11,557 bases of DNA from Thiopontia sp964551545 (GTDB lineage Bacteria > Pseudomonadota > Gammaproteobacteria > GCF-002020875), in NCBI GenBank assembly GCA_964551545.1, contig CAZKCT010000058.1, forward strand, positions 1 through 11,557. Direction: 5' to 3'. The translations under genes and the position numbers were made by a program. Shown here piece by piece: positions 1 through 10,374 of this stretch (positions within the stretch are counted from its first letter, which is position 1; every line of letters starts with the position of its first letter). The notes beneath the pieces were generated by a model. It did not search any database. It had not been told where the DNA came from and saw only the letters and a program-made list of their open reading frames with translations.

Positions 1-357
<357 letters not shown>

Positions 358-362
358 GCTCA

Positions 363-366
363 CCTT
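363..366 (-). promoter_or_regulatory. Ribosome binding site that favours the GTG start at 357
   Basis: The minus strand reads AAGGTGAGC immediately before the GTG at 357. AAGG with a 5-base spacer is an acceptable Shine-Dalgarno site and is the reason for preferring this GTG over the one at 363. It lies about 20 bases past the metH stop, close enough for ribosomes finishing metH to help initiation. Confidence 0.45.
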
Positions 367-384
367 GATGATGTTACGAAAATG

Positions 385-3300
385 TTACCCGGCATCATAC
401 CCCAGATTCGGCCCCAGCCATTTCTCCACCTGCTCGACGGCCATTCCCTTGCGCGCCGCATAATTCTCCACCTGATCCCGATTTATTTTCCCGACTGCAA
501 AGTAACGAGCATCCGGGTGAGCAAAATAGAGCCCACTGACCGATGCCGTCGGCACCATCGCTTTCGACTCGGTAAGCCAGATTCCGCTGTTATGTGCGAC
601 CTCAAGCAGCTCCCAGAGTAGATCTTTCTCCGTGTGATCCGGCGACGCGGGATAACCCATTGCCGGACGGATGCCCTGATACTGCTCGGCAATCAGTGCT
701 TTATTGTCGAGCTGTTCATCAGCAGCATAGCCCCACAACTCTCTACGCACCTTCTGGTGCAGCCACTCCGTCAGCGCCTCGGCAAGACGGTCGGCAACCG
801 CTTTCAACATCAGCGCGCTGTAGTCATCATGGTCTGCCTCAAACTCGGCCACCTTCTCCTCGACACCGATCCCGGCAGTCGCCGCAAAACCGCCGACATA
901 GTCGATCTGGCCATTTTCCTTGGGGCTCACAAAATCACTCAGGCACTCATTGGCCCGCCCCTCCGGCTGCTTGCCCTGTTTACGCAGGAAGTGGAGTGTG
1001 GCAAGCGTCTCGTTCTCCTCGCCATAAAGCGCCACATCATCCCCCACTGCATTGGCCGGGAATAACCCAACCACCGCATTGGCCTGCAGCCAGTTCCCGG
1101 ACAGAATCTGTTCCAGCATTGCCTGACCATCGGCAAACAGTTTACGCGCCTCCTCACCTTTCTCGGCATCCTCAAGGATTTTCGGATAGCGCCCCTTCAG
1201 CTCCCAAGCATGGAAGAAGAAGGTCCAGTCAATATAGGGAACCACCTCATTGAGGTCGATGTTCTCCAACACCGTCACGCCGGGTGCCTGTGGTGCAGTG
1301 GGTTTCCACTGACTCCAGTCGATAGGAGACGGGTTCTCCTGCGCCTTCTGCAGGCTAACCAGAGAGGCTGCCGACTGTTTGCTGGCACGGCGCTGACGCA
1401 CCTGTTCATATTCGTTACGGGTCTCTTCGAGGAAGCCCGCCTTCTGTCCCTCGGAGAGCAGCGTGGTCGCCACCCCCACCGCCCGCGAGGCATCCGAGAC
1501 ATGGATCACCCCGTGTGCGTACTCCGGTTCTGCCTTCACGGCAGTATGCGCCTTCGAGGTGGTCGCCCCACCCAGCATCAGCGGAACCGTGAACCCCTGT
1601 CGGGTCATCTCTTTGGCAATGTGGACCATCTCATCCAACGATGGCGTGATCAGCCCAGAGAGGCCAATGATATCGGCTCCCTCCTCTTTGGCCCGCTGCA
1701 GAATGGTCTCTGCCGGTACCATCACCCCAAGGTCGATTACCTCATAGTTGTTGCACTGCAGCACCACCCCGACGATATTCTTGCCAATGTCATGGACATC
1801 GCCTTTCACCGTCGCCAATACAATCTTGCCCTGACTCTCGACCGCACACTCCGCCTTCTCTTCCTGTAGATAAGGATCGAGATAGGCGACCGATTTCTTC
1901 ATCACCCGTGCCGACTTCACCACCTGCGGCAGGAACATCTTGCCTGCCCCAAACAGCTCACCAACCACGTTCATCCCATCCATCAATGGGCCTTCGATCA
2001 CATCGATGGTTTTTTCAAACTGCTGACGCGCCGCTTCGGTATCCTCATCAATATACTCGGTGATGCCCTTGACCAGCGCATGTTCCAGCCGCTTGGCTAC
2101 CGGCCAGCTGCGCCACTCCAGATCAGCCTTGTTCTCCCCGCCGGCTGAACCATCTCCAAGATATTTCGGCGCCAGATCGACCAACCGCTCGCCCGCCTCG
2201 GGATCCCGATTGAGTACGACATCCTCCACTGCGTTGCGTAGCTCCTCGGGTAGATCATCATAAACCGCGAGCTGTGCGGCGTTGACGATGCCCATCCCCA
2301 TGCCTGCCTGAATGGCGTGATAGAGGAAGACTGCATGAATCGCCTCACGCACCGGGTTATTGCCCCGGAAGGAGAAGGAGACATTGGAGACGCCACCAGA
2401 GACCTTGGCGTGAGGCAGCGTCTGCTTGATGGTGCGAGTCGCCTCGATGAAGTCGACGCCGTAGTTGTTGTGCTCCTCAATCCCGGTCGCGACGGCAAAT
2501 ATGTTGGGATCGAAAATGATATCTTCAGGTGGAAAACCGATCTCGTCGACCAGAATCTTGTAGGCGCGGGTACAGATCTCCACCTTGCGCGCCTCGGTAT
2601 CGGCCTGCCCCGTCTCATCAAAGGCCATGACGATGATCGCCGCACCATAACGACGGCAGAGCGCTGCATGGTGGCGGAATACATCTTCGCCCTCCTTCAT
2701 CGAGATGGAGTTGACGATCGGTTTGCCTTGCGAGCACTGCAGCCCCGCCTCGATAATCTCCCATTTGGAAGAGTCGATCATCAGCGGCATCTTGGCGATA
2801 TCGGGCTCGGAGGCGATCAGATTGAGGAAGCGGACCATCGCCGCCTTGCCGTCGAGCATCCCCTCATCCATATTGACATCAACCACCTGCGCCCCGTTCT
2901 CGACCTGGGTGCGACAGATATCGAGCGCCTCTTCGTACGCCTCATTGAGAATGAGCCGCTTGAACTTGGCAGAACCGGTGACATTGGCGCGCTCTCCCAC
3001 ATTGACAAAGAGCGAGTCCTCCCCGATATTGAGTGGCTCCAACCCGGAGAGACGACACTCCGGCGTAATATCCGGTAGCTGACGCGGTGTCTTCCCGGCC
3101 ATCTTCTCGGCGATAGCGCGAATGTGGTCGGGAGAGGAACCACAGCAACCCCCCACGATATTGAGGAAACCGGAGTCAGCCCACTCCCCGACAAAATCCG
3201 CCATCTGCTCCGGGGTCAGGTCATATTCACCAAACTCATTGGGCAATCCCGCATTGGGATGGGCGGAGACAAAGGTCTCACAGACCCGCGACATCTCCTC

Positions 3301-4071
3301 TGCATACTGGCGCAGCATGTCTGGCCCCAGCGCACAGTTGAGCCCCATGCTCAACGGCTTGGCGTGGCGCAGGCTGTTGTAGAAGGCCTCGGTGGTCTGC
3401 CCGGAGAGAGTGCGACCCGAAGCATCCGTAATGGTCCCCGAGATCATGATCGGCAGACGGATGTCGTGTGTCTCGAAATATTGGTCGATCGCAAACAGCG
3501 CCGCCTTGGCATTGAGGGTATCGAAGATGGTCTCGACCAGCAGTAGGTCTGCCCCCCCTTCAATCAGGGCTGCCACTGACTCCGTGTAGTTTTCGACCAG
3601 CTCCATGAAACTGATATTGCGGAAACCGGGATCATTGACATCCGGAGAGATGGAGCAGGTGCGACCCGTTGGGCCCAACACCGCCGCCACAAAACGGGGC
3701 TTCTCCAAGGTGGAATACTTGTCTGCCGCCGCACGGGCAAGACGGGTCGCCTCCAGATTGATCTCGTAGACCAACTCCTCCATCTCGTAATCTGCCATCG
3801 AGACCCGAGTGCCATTGAAGGTATTGGTCTCCAGGATGTCGGCCCCAGCCTCCAGATACTGCTCATGGATTCCCTGAATAATCTCTGGCTGCGTCAACGC
3901 CAGCAGGTCATTGTTTCCCTTGAGATCAATGTGCCAATCGGCGAAGCGCTCACCACGATAATCCGCCTCTTCCAATTTATGGCGCTGGATCATCGTCCCC
4001 ATTGCGCCATCCAGAATTAGAATGCGCTCGGCCATCAGGGTTTTCAATTGTTCAGTTCGATCGACAGACAT
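385..4071 (-). CDS. metH: Cobalamin-dependent methionine synthase
   Basis: MetH is a cytosolic enzyme that transfers the methyl group of 5-methyltetrahydrofolate through cobalamin to homocysteine, giving methionine and tetrahydrofolate. From the chosen ATG the protein has 1228 residues, against 1227 in E. coli, with all four modules. The homocysteine module comes first, with zinc ligands Cys246, Cys309 and Cys310 (GLNC and GGCCG). The pterin-binding module follows (about 350-640, with GLEPLNIGEDSLFVNVGER near its start). The cobalamin module (about 650-890) carries DVHDIGKN with axial His760. The C-terminal S-adenosylmethionine reactivation module (about 925-1228) has RPAMGYP beginning at Arg1135. 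E. coli has PACPEH where this protein reads PASPDH, so that cysteine is not conserved. An in-frame ATG at 4146 would add 25 residues unlike MetH; the start at 4071 matches the family N-terminus and has AGGA 9 bases upstream. The C-terminus GPNLGYDAG matches that of E. coli, so the gene is complete. A Pro-Glu repeat gene follows on the same strand, and the HIT gene is divergent. Confidence 0.98.
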   Translation of the reverse strand: MSVDRTEQLKTLMAERILILDGAMGTMIQRHKLEEADYRGERFADWHIDLKGNNDLLALTQPEIIQGIHEQYLEAGADILETNTFNGTRVSMADYEMEELVYEINLEATRLARAAADKYSTLEKPRFVAAVLGPTGRTCSISPDVNDPGFRNISFMELVENYTESVAALIEGGADLLLVETIFDTLNAKAALFAIDQYFETHDIRLPIMISGTITDASGRTLSGQTTEAFYNSLRHAKPLSMGLNCALGPDMLRQYAEEMSRVCETFVSAHPNAGLPNEFGEYDLTPEQMADFVGEWADSGFLNIVGGCCGSSPDHIRAIAEKMAGKTPRQLPDITPECRLSGLEPLNIGEDSLFVNVGERANVTGSAKFKRLILNEAYEEALDICRTQVENGAQVVDVNMDEGMLDGKAAMVRFLNLIASEPDIAKMPLMIDSSKWEIIEAGLQCSQGKPIVNSISMKEGEDVFRHHAALCRRYGAAIIVMAFDETGQADTEARKVEICTRAYKILVDEIGFPPEDIIFDPNIFAVATGIEEHNNYGVDFIEATRTIKQTLPHAKVSGGVSNVSFSFRGNNPVREAIHAVFLYHAIQAGMGMGIVNAAQLAVYDDLPEELRNAVEDVVLNRDPEAGERLVDLAPKYLGDGSAGGENKADLEWRSWPVAKRLEHALVKGITEYIDEDTEAARQQFEKTIDVIEGPLMDGMNVVGELFGAGKMFLPQVVKSARVMKKSVAYLDPYLQEEKAECAVESQGKIVLATVKGDVHDIGKNIVGVVLQCNNYEVIDLGVMVPAETILQRAKEEGADIIGLSGLITPSLDEMVHIAKEMTRQGFTVPLMLGGATTSKAHTAVKAEPEYAHGVIHVSDASRAVGVATTLLSEGQKAGFLEETRNEYEQVRQRRASKQSAASLVSLQKAQENPSPIDWSQWKPTAPQAPGVTVLENIDLNEVVPYIDWTFFFHAWELKGRYPKILEDAEKGEEARKLFADGQAMLEQILSGNWLQANAVVGLFPANAVGDDVALYGEENETLATLHFLRKQGKQPEGRANECLSDFVSPKENGQIDYVGGFAATAGIGVEEKVAEFEADHDDYSALMLKAVADRLAEALTEWLHQKVRRELWGYAADEQLDNKALIAEQYQGIRPAMGYPASPDHTEKDLLWELLEVAHNSGIWLTESKAMVPTASVSGLYFAHPDARYFAVGKINRDQVENYAARKGMAVEQVEKWLGPNLGYDAG

Positions 4072-4281
4072 GGGGGATTTTCCTGCAAAAACGGTCCACC
4101 ATTTTACCTTATTCACACTTTTCATGATGCGCAGCGCACGGGGCACACCCCCCTTTTCTGAAAGCCACTGCCCGACCGTGAGTCCATTTCAACCAGCTGC
4201 GGTACAATGCGCACCATACAAGGTGGCAGAAATAGACCGAAGCGGTTCGCGCGCCCCATCCCATCACCTCAGGATCCCACG
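4072..4281. promoter_or_regulatory. Divergent control region between metH and the HIT gene
   Basis: These 210 bases must hold the promoters of both divergent genes. For metH the best -10 candidate is TAAAAT on the minus strand (4106-4101), about 30 bases before the ATG. For the HIT gene the best is TACAAT on the plus strand (4203-4208). Neither has a good -35 hexamer at 16-18 bases, so both are tentative. Also visible are an odd palindrome, TGCGCAGCGCA (4127-4137), and a GGGG-CACA-CCCC inverted repeat followed by CCTTTT (from 4140). On the metH side the sequence TGAAAAGTGTGAA contains two TGAA words as a direct repeat, which is not the inverted form expected of a MetR site. I see no cobalamin or S-adenosylmethionine riboswitch ahead of metH. 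Confidence 0.35.
4081..4084 (-). promoter_or_regulatory. Ribosome binding site of metH
   Basis: AGGA lies 9 bases before the ATG at 4071 on the minus strand (AGGAAAAATCCCCC then ATG). It supports this start over the longer in-frame alternatives at 4146 and 4125, neither of which has a purine-rich site in front. Confidence 0.5.
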
Positions 4282-4785
4282 ATGTCCCTCCCCTCCAAAC
4301 AAGACTGTTACTTCTGCCAGGTCTCCAAAGGTGAGGCCGACCCTTTTATCTTTGAAAACCATTCATTCATCAGCATCTTCGACACCCACCCAGTCAACCC
4401 GGGCCATGCACTGGTCATCCCGAGAAGGCACGTTGCCTCCATTTTCGACCTCAACGAGCAGGAACGAACCGACTACTTCGATGCCATTCGCGGGGTAAAA
4501 AACGTGATTGAAGAGACCGGCATGCGCAATCTCTACCAGAAGATGATGGAGCGAGAGTACCTGCAAGACCGCCCCAAAGATCACATTGAGACCGTTCTGC
4601 AACTCCCCTTTCTGGAGAGCCGGCCCAATGCCTACACCATTGGCAATAACGACGGAAGAGAGGCAGGAAGAAGCATCGACCACCTCCATGTGATCGTTCT
4701 GCCACGCTACAAAGGCGATGTCGAGAATCCCAGCGGCGGCATCCGCAATGTCATCCCCTGCCGGGCTAATTACCAGAGAAGATAG
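4282..4785 (+). CDS. HIT-domain protein with incomplete histidine triad
   Basis: HIT (histidine triad) proteins are small cytosolic nucleotide hydrolases or transferases acting on substrates such as dinucleoside polyphosphates or AMP conjugates. This one has 167 residues. It begins with CYFC (Cys9, Cys12), a CxxC seen in many bacterial HIT proteins and often zinc-binding. It then has the typical HPVNPGHALVIPRRHV strand-turn (about 36-51), a helical middle section somewhat longer than usual (about 60-115), and the signature near the C-terminus followed by PRYKGDVENPSGG. In the family the signature is H-x-H-x-H; here it is His134-Leu-His136-Val-Ile138. The first histidine and the middle, nucleophilic one are kept, but the third is Ile (codon ATC). 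The ATG at 4282 is chosen because AGGA precedes it by 8 bases and the family homology starts here; an in-frame ATG at 4207 has no such site and would add an unrelated basic stretch. It stands alone between divergent metH and convergent sdaA. Family assignment is firm; the substrate is not known. Confidence 0.9.
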   Translation: MSLPSKQDCYFCQVSKGEADPFIFENHSFISIFDTHPVNPGHALVIPRRHVASIFDLNEQERTDYFDAIRGVKNVIEETGMRNLYQKMMEREYLQDRPKDHIETVLQLPFLESRPNAYTIGNNDGREAGRSIDHLHVIVLPRYKGDVENPSGGIRNVIPCRANYQRR

Positions 4786-4813
4786 AAGTCAGGGGCAAAA
4801 CCCTAGGCTCTGA

Positions 4814-6193
4814 TTAACACTCCGTAATACTGACCGCGAGCCCACCCAGTGAGGTCTCCTTGTATTTCGTCGACATCTCCTGACCGGTTCGTTTCATCGC
4901 CTCGATACAGCTGTCGAGCGGCATGAAGTGACTGCCATCGCCCCGTAGTGCAAGCGTCGCTGCGGTATAGGCCTTGATGGCACCAAACCCGTTACGCTCA
5001 ATACAGGGCACCTGCACCAGCCCTTGAACCGGATCACAGGTCATCCCCAGATGGTGCTCCAGTGCGATCTCTGCCGCATTCTCGATCTGTTGTGGCGTTC
5101 CCCCTTTGGCAGCACAGAGCCCTGCAGCCGCCATCGCTGCCGCTGAACCAACCTCCCCCTGACATCCAACCTCGGCGCCGGAGATCGAGCTGCGGTGTTT
5201 GATCAACCCACCAATGGCGCTGGCAGTGAGCAGAAAAGTCTCGACCTGTGTTGCGCTCCCCTGCTCATGAGTCACCAAATAGTAGAGCACCGCAGGAATC
5301 ACCCCGGCAGCACCATTAGTGGGTGCTGTGACCACCAGATGACCCGCCGCATTCTCCTCATTGACCGCCATCGCATAGGCACAGAGCCACTCATTGATAG
5401 AGACCCCTTGTGTATTTTCCTCAATACTCTGGTGCAATTGTTTGGCCCGACGAGAGATCTCCAGTCCACCAGGCAGCACCCCTTCGGCCTGCAGTCCATT
5501 GCGGATACAGCGCTGCATTGACGCCCAGATCGCTGCCATCCCCTCTCGCAGCGCCTGCGCTGAGTGGTGCTCCCGTTCATTCTCCCGCTTCATCTCGGCA
5601 ATGGTAAGGCTATGCTGACCCGCCATTTCCAGCATGGCTTGTGCTGATTCAAACGGATAGGGGCAAGATGGAGAGCTGCCCATCTTCAATGGCGCCTCCA
5701 GTGTACTGATCTCCTGCAGCGTACTGATAAAGCCACCCCCGATCGAGAAGTAGGTCTCTCTCTCAGCAACCGTTCCATCAGCCTCAACCAACTCGAAAAT
5801 CATGCCATTGGGGTGTTGCGGCAACGGCTCGCCGGTATCGAAAACAATATCGTCTGCCGGAGTAAACCGAAGTGCCGTACCATCGTCCAGAGTAATCTGG
5901 TCCTGCTGCCACAAATTCTCGACCAAAGCGGAGACCGACCGATCCACCAGCGCCTCCGGGGTATAGCCATGCAGCCCCAGGGTGATCGCCTGATCAGTTG
6001 CGTGCCCTTTTCCGGTATAGGCCAGCGACCCTTTGAGAGTGCAGCGAACCGAAACTGCCTTCCCCCCAGACACCCGATCTCCGCGCCTCTGGAGACGGGC
6101 AACAAAATCATTGGCTGCCACCATCGGCCCCAGAGTATGAGAACTCGATGGCCCAATACCAATCTTGAACAGCTCTAAAACACTGATAAACAT
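4814..6193 (-). CDS. sdaA: L-serine ammonia-lyase (L-serine dehydratase), iron-sulfur type, single chain
   Basis: The enzyme deaminates L-serine to pyruvate and ammonia in the cytosol using an oxygen-sensitive [4Fe-4S] cluster instead of pyridoxal phosphate. The 459-residue chain contains the beta domain (about 3-155, starting with FKIGIGPSSSHTLGP) and the alpha domain (about 185-450, with NEENAAGHLVVTAPTNGAAG), as in E. coli SdaA (454). Cluster cysteines are visible at Cys344 (GAEVGCQGEVG), Cys386 (MTCDPV) and Cys397 (VPCIERN). The last residue is Cys459. These four positions are exactly one higher than the ligands known from the Legionella pneumophila enzyme (343, 385, 396, 458), where the C-terminal cysteine caps the cluster as a built-in inhibitor displaced by serine. 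The ATG at 6193 fits the family N-terminus and has GGGA 8 bases upstream; it overlaps the stop of a possible leader ORF as TAATG. The gene converges on the HIT gene with a 28-base gap and is divergent from priA. Paralogues named sdaB or tdcG cannot be excluded, but the reaction is clear. Confidence 0.96.
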   Translation of the reverse strand: MFISVLELFKIGIGPSSSHTLGPMVAANDFVARLQRRGDRVSGGKAVSVRCTLKGSLAYTGKGHATDQAITLGLHGYTPEALVDRSVSALVENLWQQDQITLDDGTALRFTPADDIVFDTGEPLPQHPNGMIFELVEADGTVAERETYFSIGGGFISTLQEISTLEAPLKMGSSPSCPYPFESAQAMLEMAGQHSLTIAEMKRENEREHHSAQALREGMAAIWASMQRCIRNGLQAEGVLPGGLEISRRAKQLHQSIEENTQGVSINEWLCAYAMAVNEENAAGHLVVTAPTNGAAGVIPAVLYYLVTHEQGSATQVETFLLTASAIGGLIKHRSSISGAEVGCQGEVGSAAAMAAAGLCAAKGGTPQQIENAAEIALEHHLGMTCDPVQGLVQVPCIERNGFGAIKAYTAATLALRGDGSHFMPLDSCIEAMKRTGQEMSTKYKETSLGGLAVSITEC

Positions 6194-6219
6194 TAGGTCA
6201 TTCCCATGTCGATCGACAT
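6193..6219 (-). other. Possible leader ORF of 8 codons ending on the sdaA start
   Basis: On the minus strand an ATG at 6219 opens a short frame reading MSIDMGMT and stops at TAA (6195-6193). The last base of this stop is the first base of the sdaA ATG, giving TAATG. AAGG (6230-6227) sits 7 bases ahead of the ATG, a better ribosome-binding site than the GGGA in front of sdaA itself. The frame differs from that of sdaA, so this is not an N-terminal extension. The arrangement would allow termination-reinitiation coupling. The peptide contains no run of serine codons as an attenuator might, and an ORF this short can arise by chance. Confidence 0.3.
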
Positions 6220-6360
6220 ATCCCTACCTTATCAGCGCACAACATTTTAAGCGACATAATCCAGAGGGCACCAACACCATCCTCAATCCGATACAGCTTT
6301 CACCTCTTCCTATAAAAGCGGGTACGATATCCTCACATTTCAGAAACCATCAGATCGACA
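6194..6360. promoter_or_regulatory. Divergent control region between sdaA and priA
   Basis: These 167 bases separate two divergent starts and must carry both promoters. For priA a weak sigma-70 pair can be drawn: TTCACC (6299-6304), an 18-base spacer and TACGAT (6323-6328). TATAAA at 6311-6316 is another -10 candidate but has no partner. For sdaA the best reading on the minus strand is TTGGTG with TAAAAT 19 bases further on. All are poor matches. The palindrome at 6206-6219 and the leader ORF lie at the sdaA end. Confidence 0.3.
6206..6219. repeat. Perfect 14-base palindrome ATGTCGATCGACAT ahead of sdaA
   Basis: The 14 bases are identical to their own reverse complement. In the sdaA transcript they could fold as a 5-base-pair stem with a GATC loop ending directly before the GGGA in front of sdaA. 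In DNA they could be a dimeric-regulator operator; the centre is a GATC, which would be a Dam methylation site if the host has Dam. The left half also codes the start of the possible leader ORF. The sequence is certain; a function is not. Confidence 0.45.
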
Positions 6361-8565
<2,205 letters not shown>

Positions 8566-8574
8566 GGTAGAGCG

Positions 8575-10368
8575 ATGAACTACGGCTTCACGGATCTGCT
8601 GACACTGCTCGGCTCACTGGGCCTCTTCCTCTACGGCATGAAGGTGATGAGTGATGCCTTGATGGCGCTGGCGGGCGATAACATGCGCAATATTCTCGCC
8701 ACTACCACCTCCAACCGTTTTTTGGCCCTCACCACCGGATTCTTCATTACTGCCGCTATCCAGTCCTCCTCGGCCACAACGCTGATGGTGGTCAGTTTTG
8801 TGAATGCCAACCTGCTGACACTGACCGAGGCAGTCGGGGTGATCATGGGGGCCAATATCGGCACCACGGTCACCGCGTGGCTGATCTCCATCCTCGGCTT
8901 CAAGGTGAAGATGAGCGCGATCGCCCTGCCGCTGGTGGGGGTCGGGTTCCTGCTCTCGATGTCGAAGAACGATCAGCGTAGAAACTGGGGGCTCTTCATT
9001 GTCGGTTTCTCGGTGCTATTTATCGGTCTTCAGTTTCTCAAGGATTCTGTGCCCGACATCCGCAGCCATCCGGAGATACTCGCCTTCCTCACCGAGTACA
9101 CCAGCCACGGTTATGCCTCGGTACTACTGTTCATGTTGATCGGCACCATTCTGACGCTGGTCGTCCAATCCTCCAGCGCCACCATGGCTCTCACCCTGCT
9201 GATGACCTTTGAGGGGTGGATCCCCTTCGATATGGCCGCCGCCATGGTGCTGGGAGAGAACATCGGCACCACTATTACCGCCAACCTTGCTGCCATTGTC
9301 GCCAACTTCCACGCCAAGCGGGCGGCACGCGCCCATCTGATCTTCAATCTGATGGGGGTACTGTGGCTACTACTGCTCTTCTACCCCTTCATCGAGGGGG
9401 TCGGCGCGGTGGTCGAACAGCTGGAGGGGCAATCCCCATTCCTCACGGCGGCAGCGATCCCGATCGCCCTCTCGCTATTTCATACCAGCTTCAACATTCT
9501 CAACGCGGTACTGTTGATCGGTTTCCTGCCTCTGATTGTGCGCGTGGTCGAACGGATGATCCCCCGCGTTCAGAAGGCGCCTCAACAGATCGACCAGCCC
9601 CGATTCCTGACCAAAAGCTCATTGAAGTATCCACAGACCGGCATCAAGGCGATCAGTGATGAGTCCGTTCGACTGTTGGAGAATGCTGCCTACCGGGTGC
9701 TCTCTCATGGCCTCTCGGTCCACCGCTCTGATCTGGAGTCAGATCGGCATCTGAAGGAGATCGTTGAGCAATCAAGTGCCATCGAGGTCAACATCGAACA
9801 GATCTACCTCACCCAGATCAAAGAGATTTACAGCCAGATTCTGGAGTACGCCACGGAGCTACAGGGGCGCTTCGATCTCAAGGAGGAGGAGATTGAGGCA
9901 ATCCGCAATATGCTGGTGGCTGATCGGCTACTGGTACAGGTAGTGAAACGGATGAAACCGCTACAGGTCAACATCAACCGTTATCTGACCACCGACAACG
10001 ATACCGTGCGCAAGGAGTACAACAAGCTGCGCCGCGCCATTCTCAGAGTGGTGCGAGAGATCAAGCGCATCGGTCCGCCCGAGAACCTGCCGCAACATCT
10101 GGAACGGCTCCACAACCTGCGCAAGCGGTCCAAGAAACTCGACCTGCTCTTCAGTGATCAGATTGGCGATCAACTGCGGGCGGGGAACATCACCCGCACC
10201 ATGGCCACATCACTGCTGAACGACAGCTCCAACGCCGCACGCATCACCAAGAATCTGGTTGATGTGGCAACCATTCTCTATCGCCCAACCGACCTTCAGA
10301 TCAACAAGATTGATGAGCAGAACGCACAGGAGTACCCCGGCAGCCAGTCACCAGCGACTAAGGCATAG
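8575..10368 (+). CDS. Na/Pi cotransporter family protein with C-terminal PhoU-like region
   Basis: This is an inner-membrane protein of the sodium/phosphate cotransporter (NptA/YjbB, type II Pi symporter) family, 597 residues. The first 330 or so residues are hydrophobic, with about eight or nine membrane segments, and contain the duplicated signature of the family. Repeat one has QSSSATT (63-69) and GANIGTT (91-97); repeat two has QSSSATM (197-203) and GENIGTT (226-232). These QSSS motifs bind substrate and sodium in characterised members. From about 355 to 575 the protein is a charged, helical cytoplasmic region resembling PhoU, with LENAAYRVLSHGL, the acidic FDLKEEEIEAIRNM and the basic NLRKRSKKLDLL. 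This architecture is found in many bacterial members, where the tail may sense phosphate state or gate transport. In E. coli YjbB acts mainly in phosphate export, so direction cannot be read from sequence. It lies 9 bases after priA and is probably co-transcribed with it. I see no Pho box, pst or pho gene nearby. Confidence 0.93.
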   Translation: MNYGFTDLLTLLGSLGLFLYGMKVMSDALMALAGDNMRNILATTTSNRFLALTTGFFITAAIQSSSATTLMVVSFVNANLLTLTEAVGVIMGANIGTTVTAWLISILGFKVKMSAIALPLVGVGFLLSMSKNDQRRNWGLFIVGFSVLFIGLQFLKDSVPDIRSHPEILAFLTEYTSHGYASVLLFMLIGTILTLVVQSSSATMALTLLMTFEGWIPFDMAAAMVLGENIGTTITANLAAIVANFHAKRAARAHLIFNLMGVLWLLLLFYPFIEGVGAVVEQLEGQSPFLTAAAIPIALSLFHTSFNILNAVLLIGFLPLIVRVVERMIPRVQKAPQQIDQPRFLTKSSLKYPQTGIKAISDESVRLLENAAYRVLSHGLSVHRSDLESDRHLKEIVEQSSAIEVNIEQIYLTQIKEIYSQILEYATELQGRFDLKEEEIEAIRNMLVADRLLVQVVKRMKPLQVNINRYLTTDNDTVRKEYNKLRRAILRVVREIKRIGPPENLPQHLERLHNLRKRSKKLDLLFSDQIGDQLRAGNITRTMATSLLNDSSNAARITKNLVDVATILYRPTDLQINKIDEQNAQEYPGSQSPATKA

Positions 10369-10374
10369 AGGTGG

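Noticed and set aside
594..3546. Several long plus-strand frames opposite metH
   Set aside because: They are shadows of the high-G+C metH codons, with no recognisable domains and no consistent ribosome-binding sites.
4114..4126. Possible MetR operator upstream of metH
   Set aside because: The two TGAA words form a direct repeat (TGAA-N5-TGAA), whereas MetR sites are inverted (TGAA-N5-TTCA).
4072..4146. 25-residue N-terminal extension of MetH from the ATG at 4146
   Set aside because: The extension has no counterpart in MetH, no ribosome-binding site, and would cover the likely promoter. The ATG at 4071 matches the family length.
4125..4185. Words resembling a cobalamin riboswitch (GCGCAGCG, GCCACTG) next to metH
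   Set aside because: They lie on the plus strand, pointing to the HIT gene and away from metH. The region lacks the conserved GGTGCGAATCC-like element and the AGACCTGCC-type B12 box, and it is too short for the full fold.
4786..4813. Terminator hairpin between the HIT gene and sdaA
   Set aside because: Only a 4-base-pair stem (AGGG/CCCT) with a 6-base loop can be drawn, and there is no T-tract on either strand.
385..6193. A serine/one-carbon gene cluster formed by metH, the HIT gene and sdaA
   Set aside because: The genes lie on different strands with separate control regions and no shared site; the metabolic link is only thematic.
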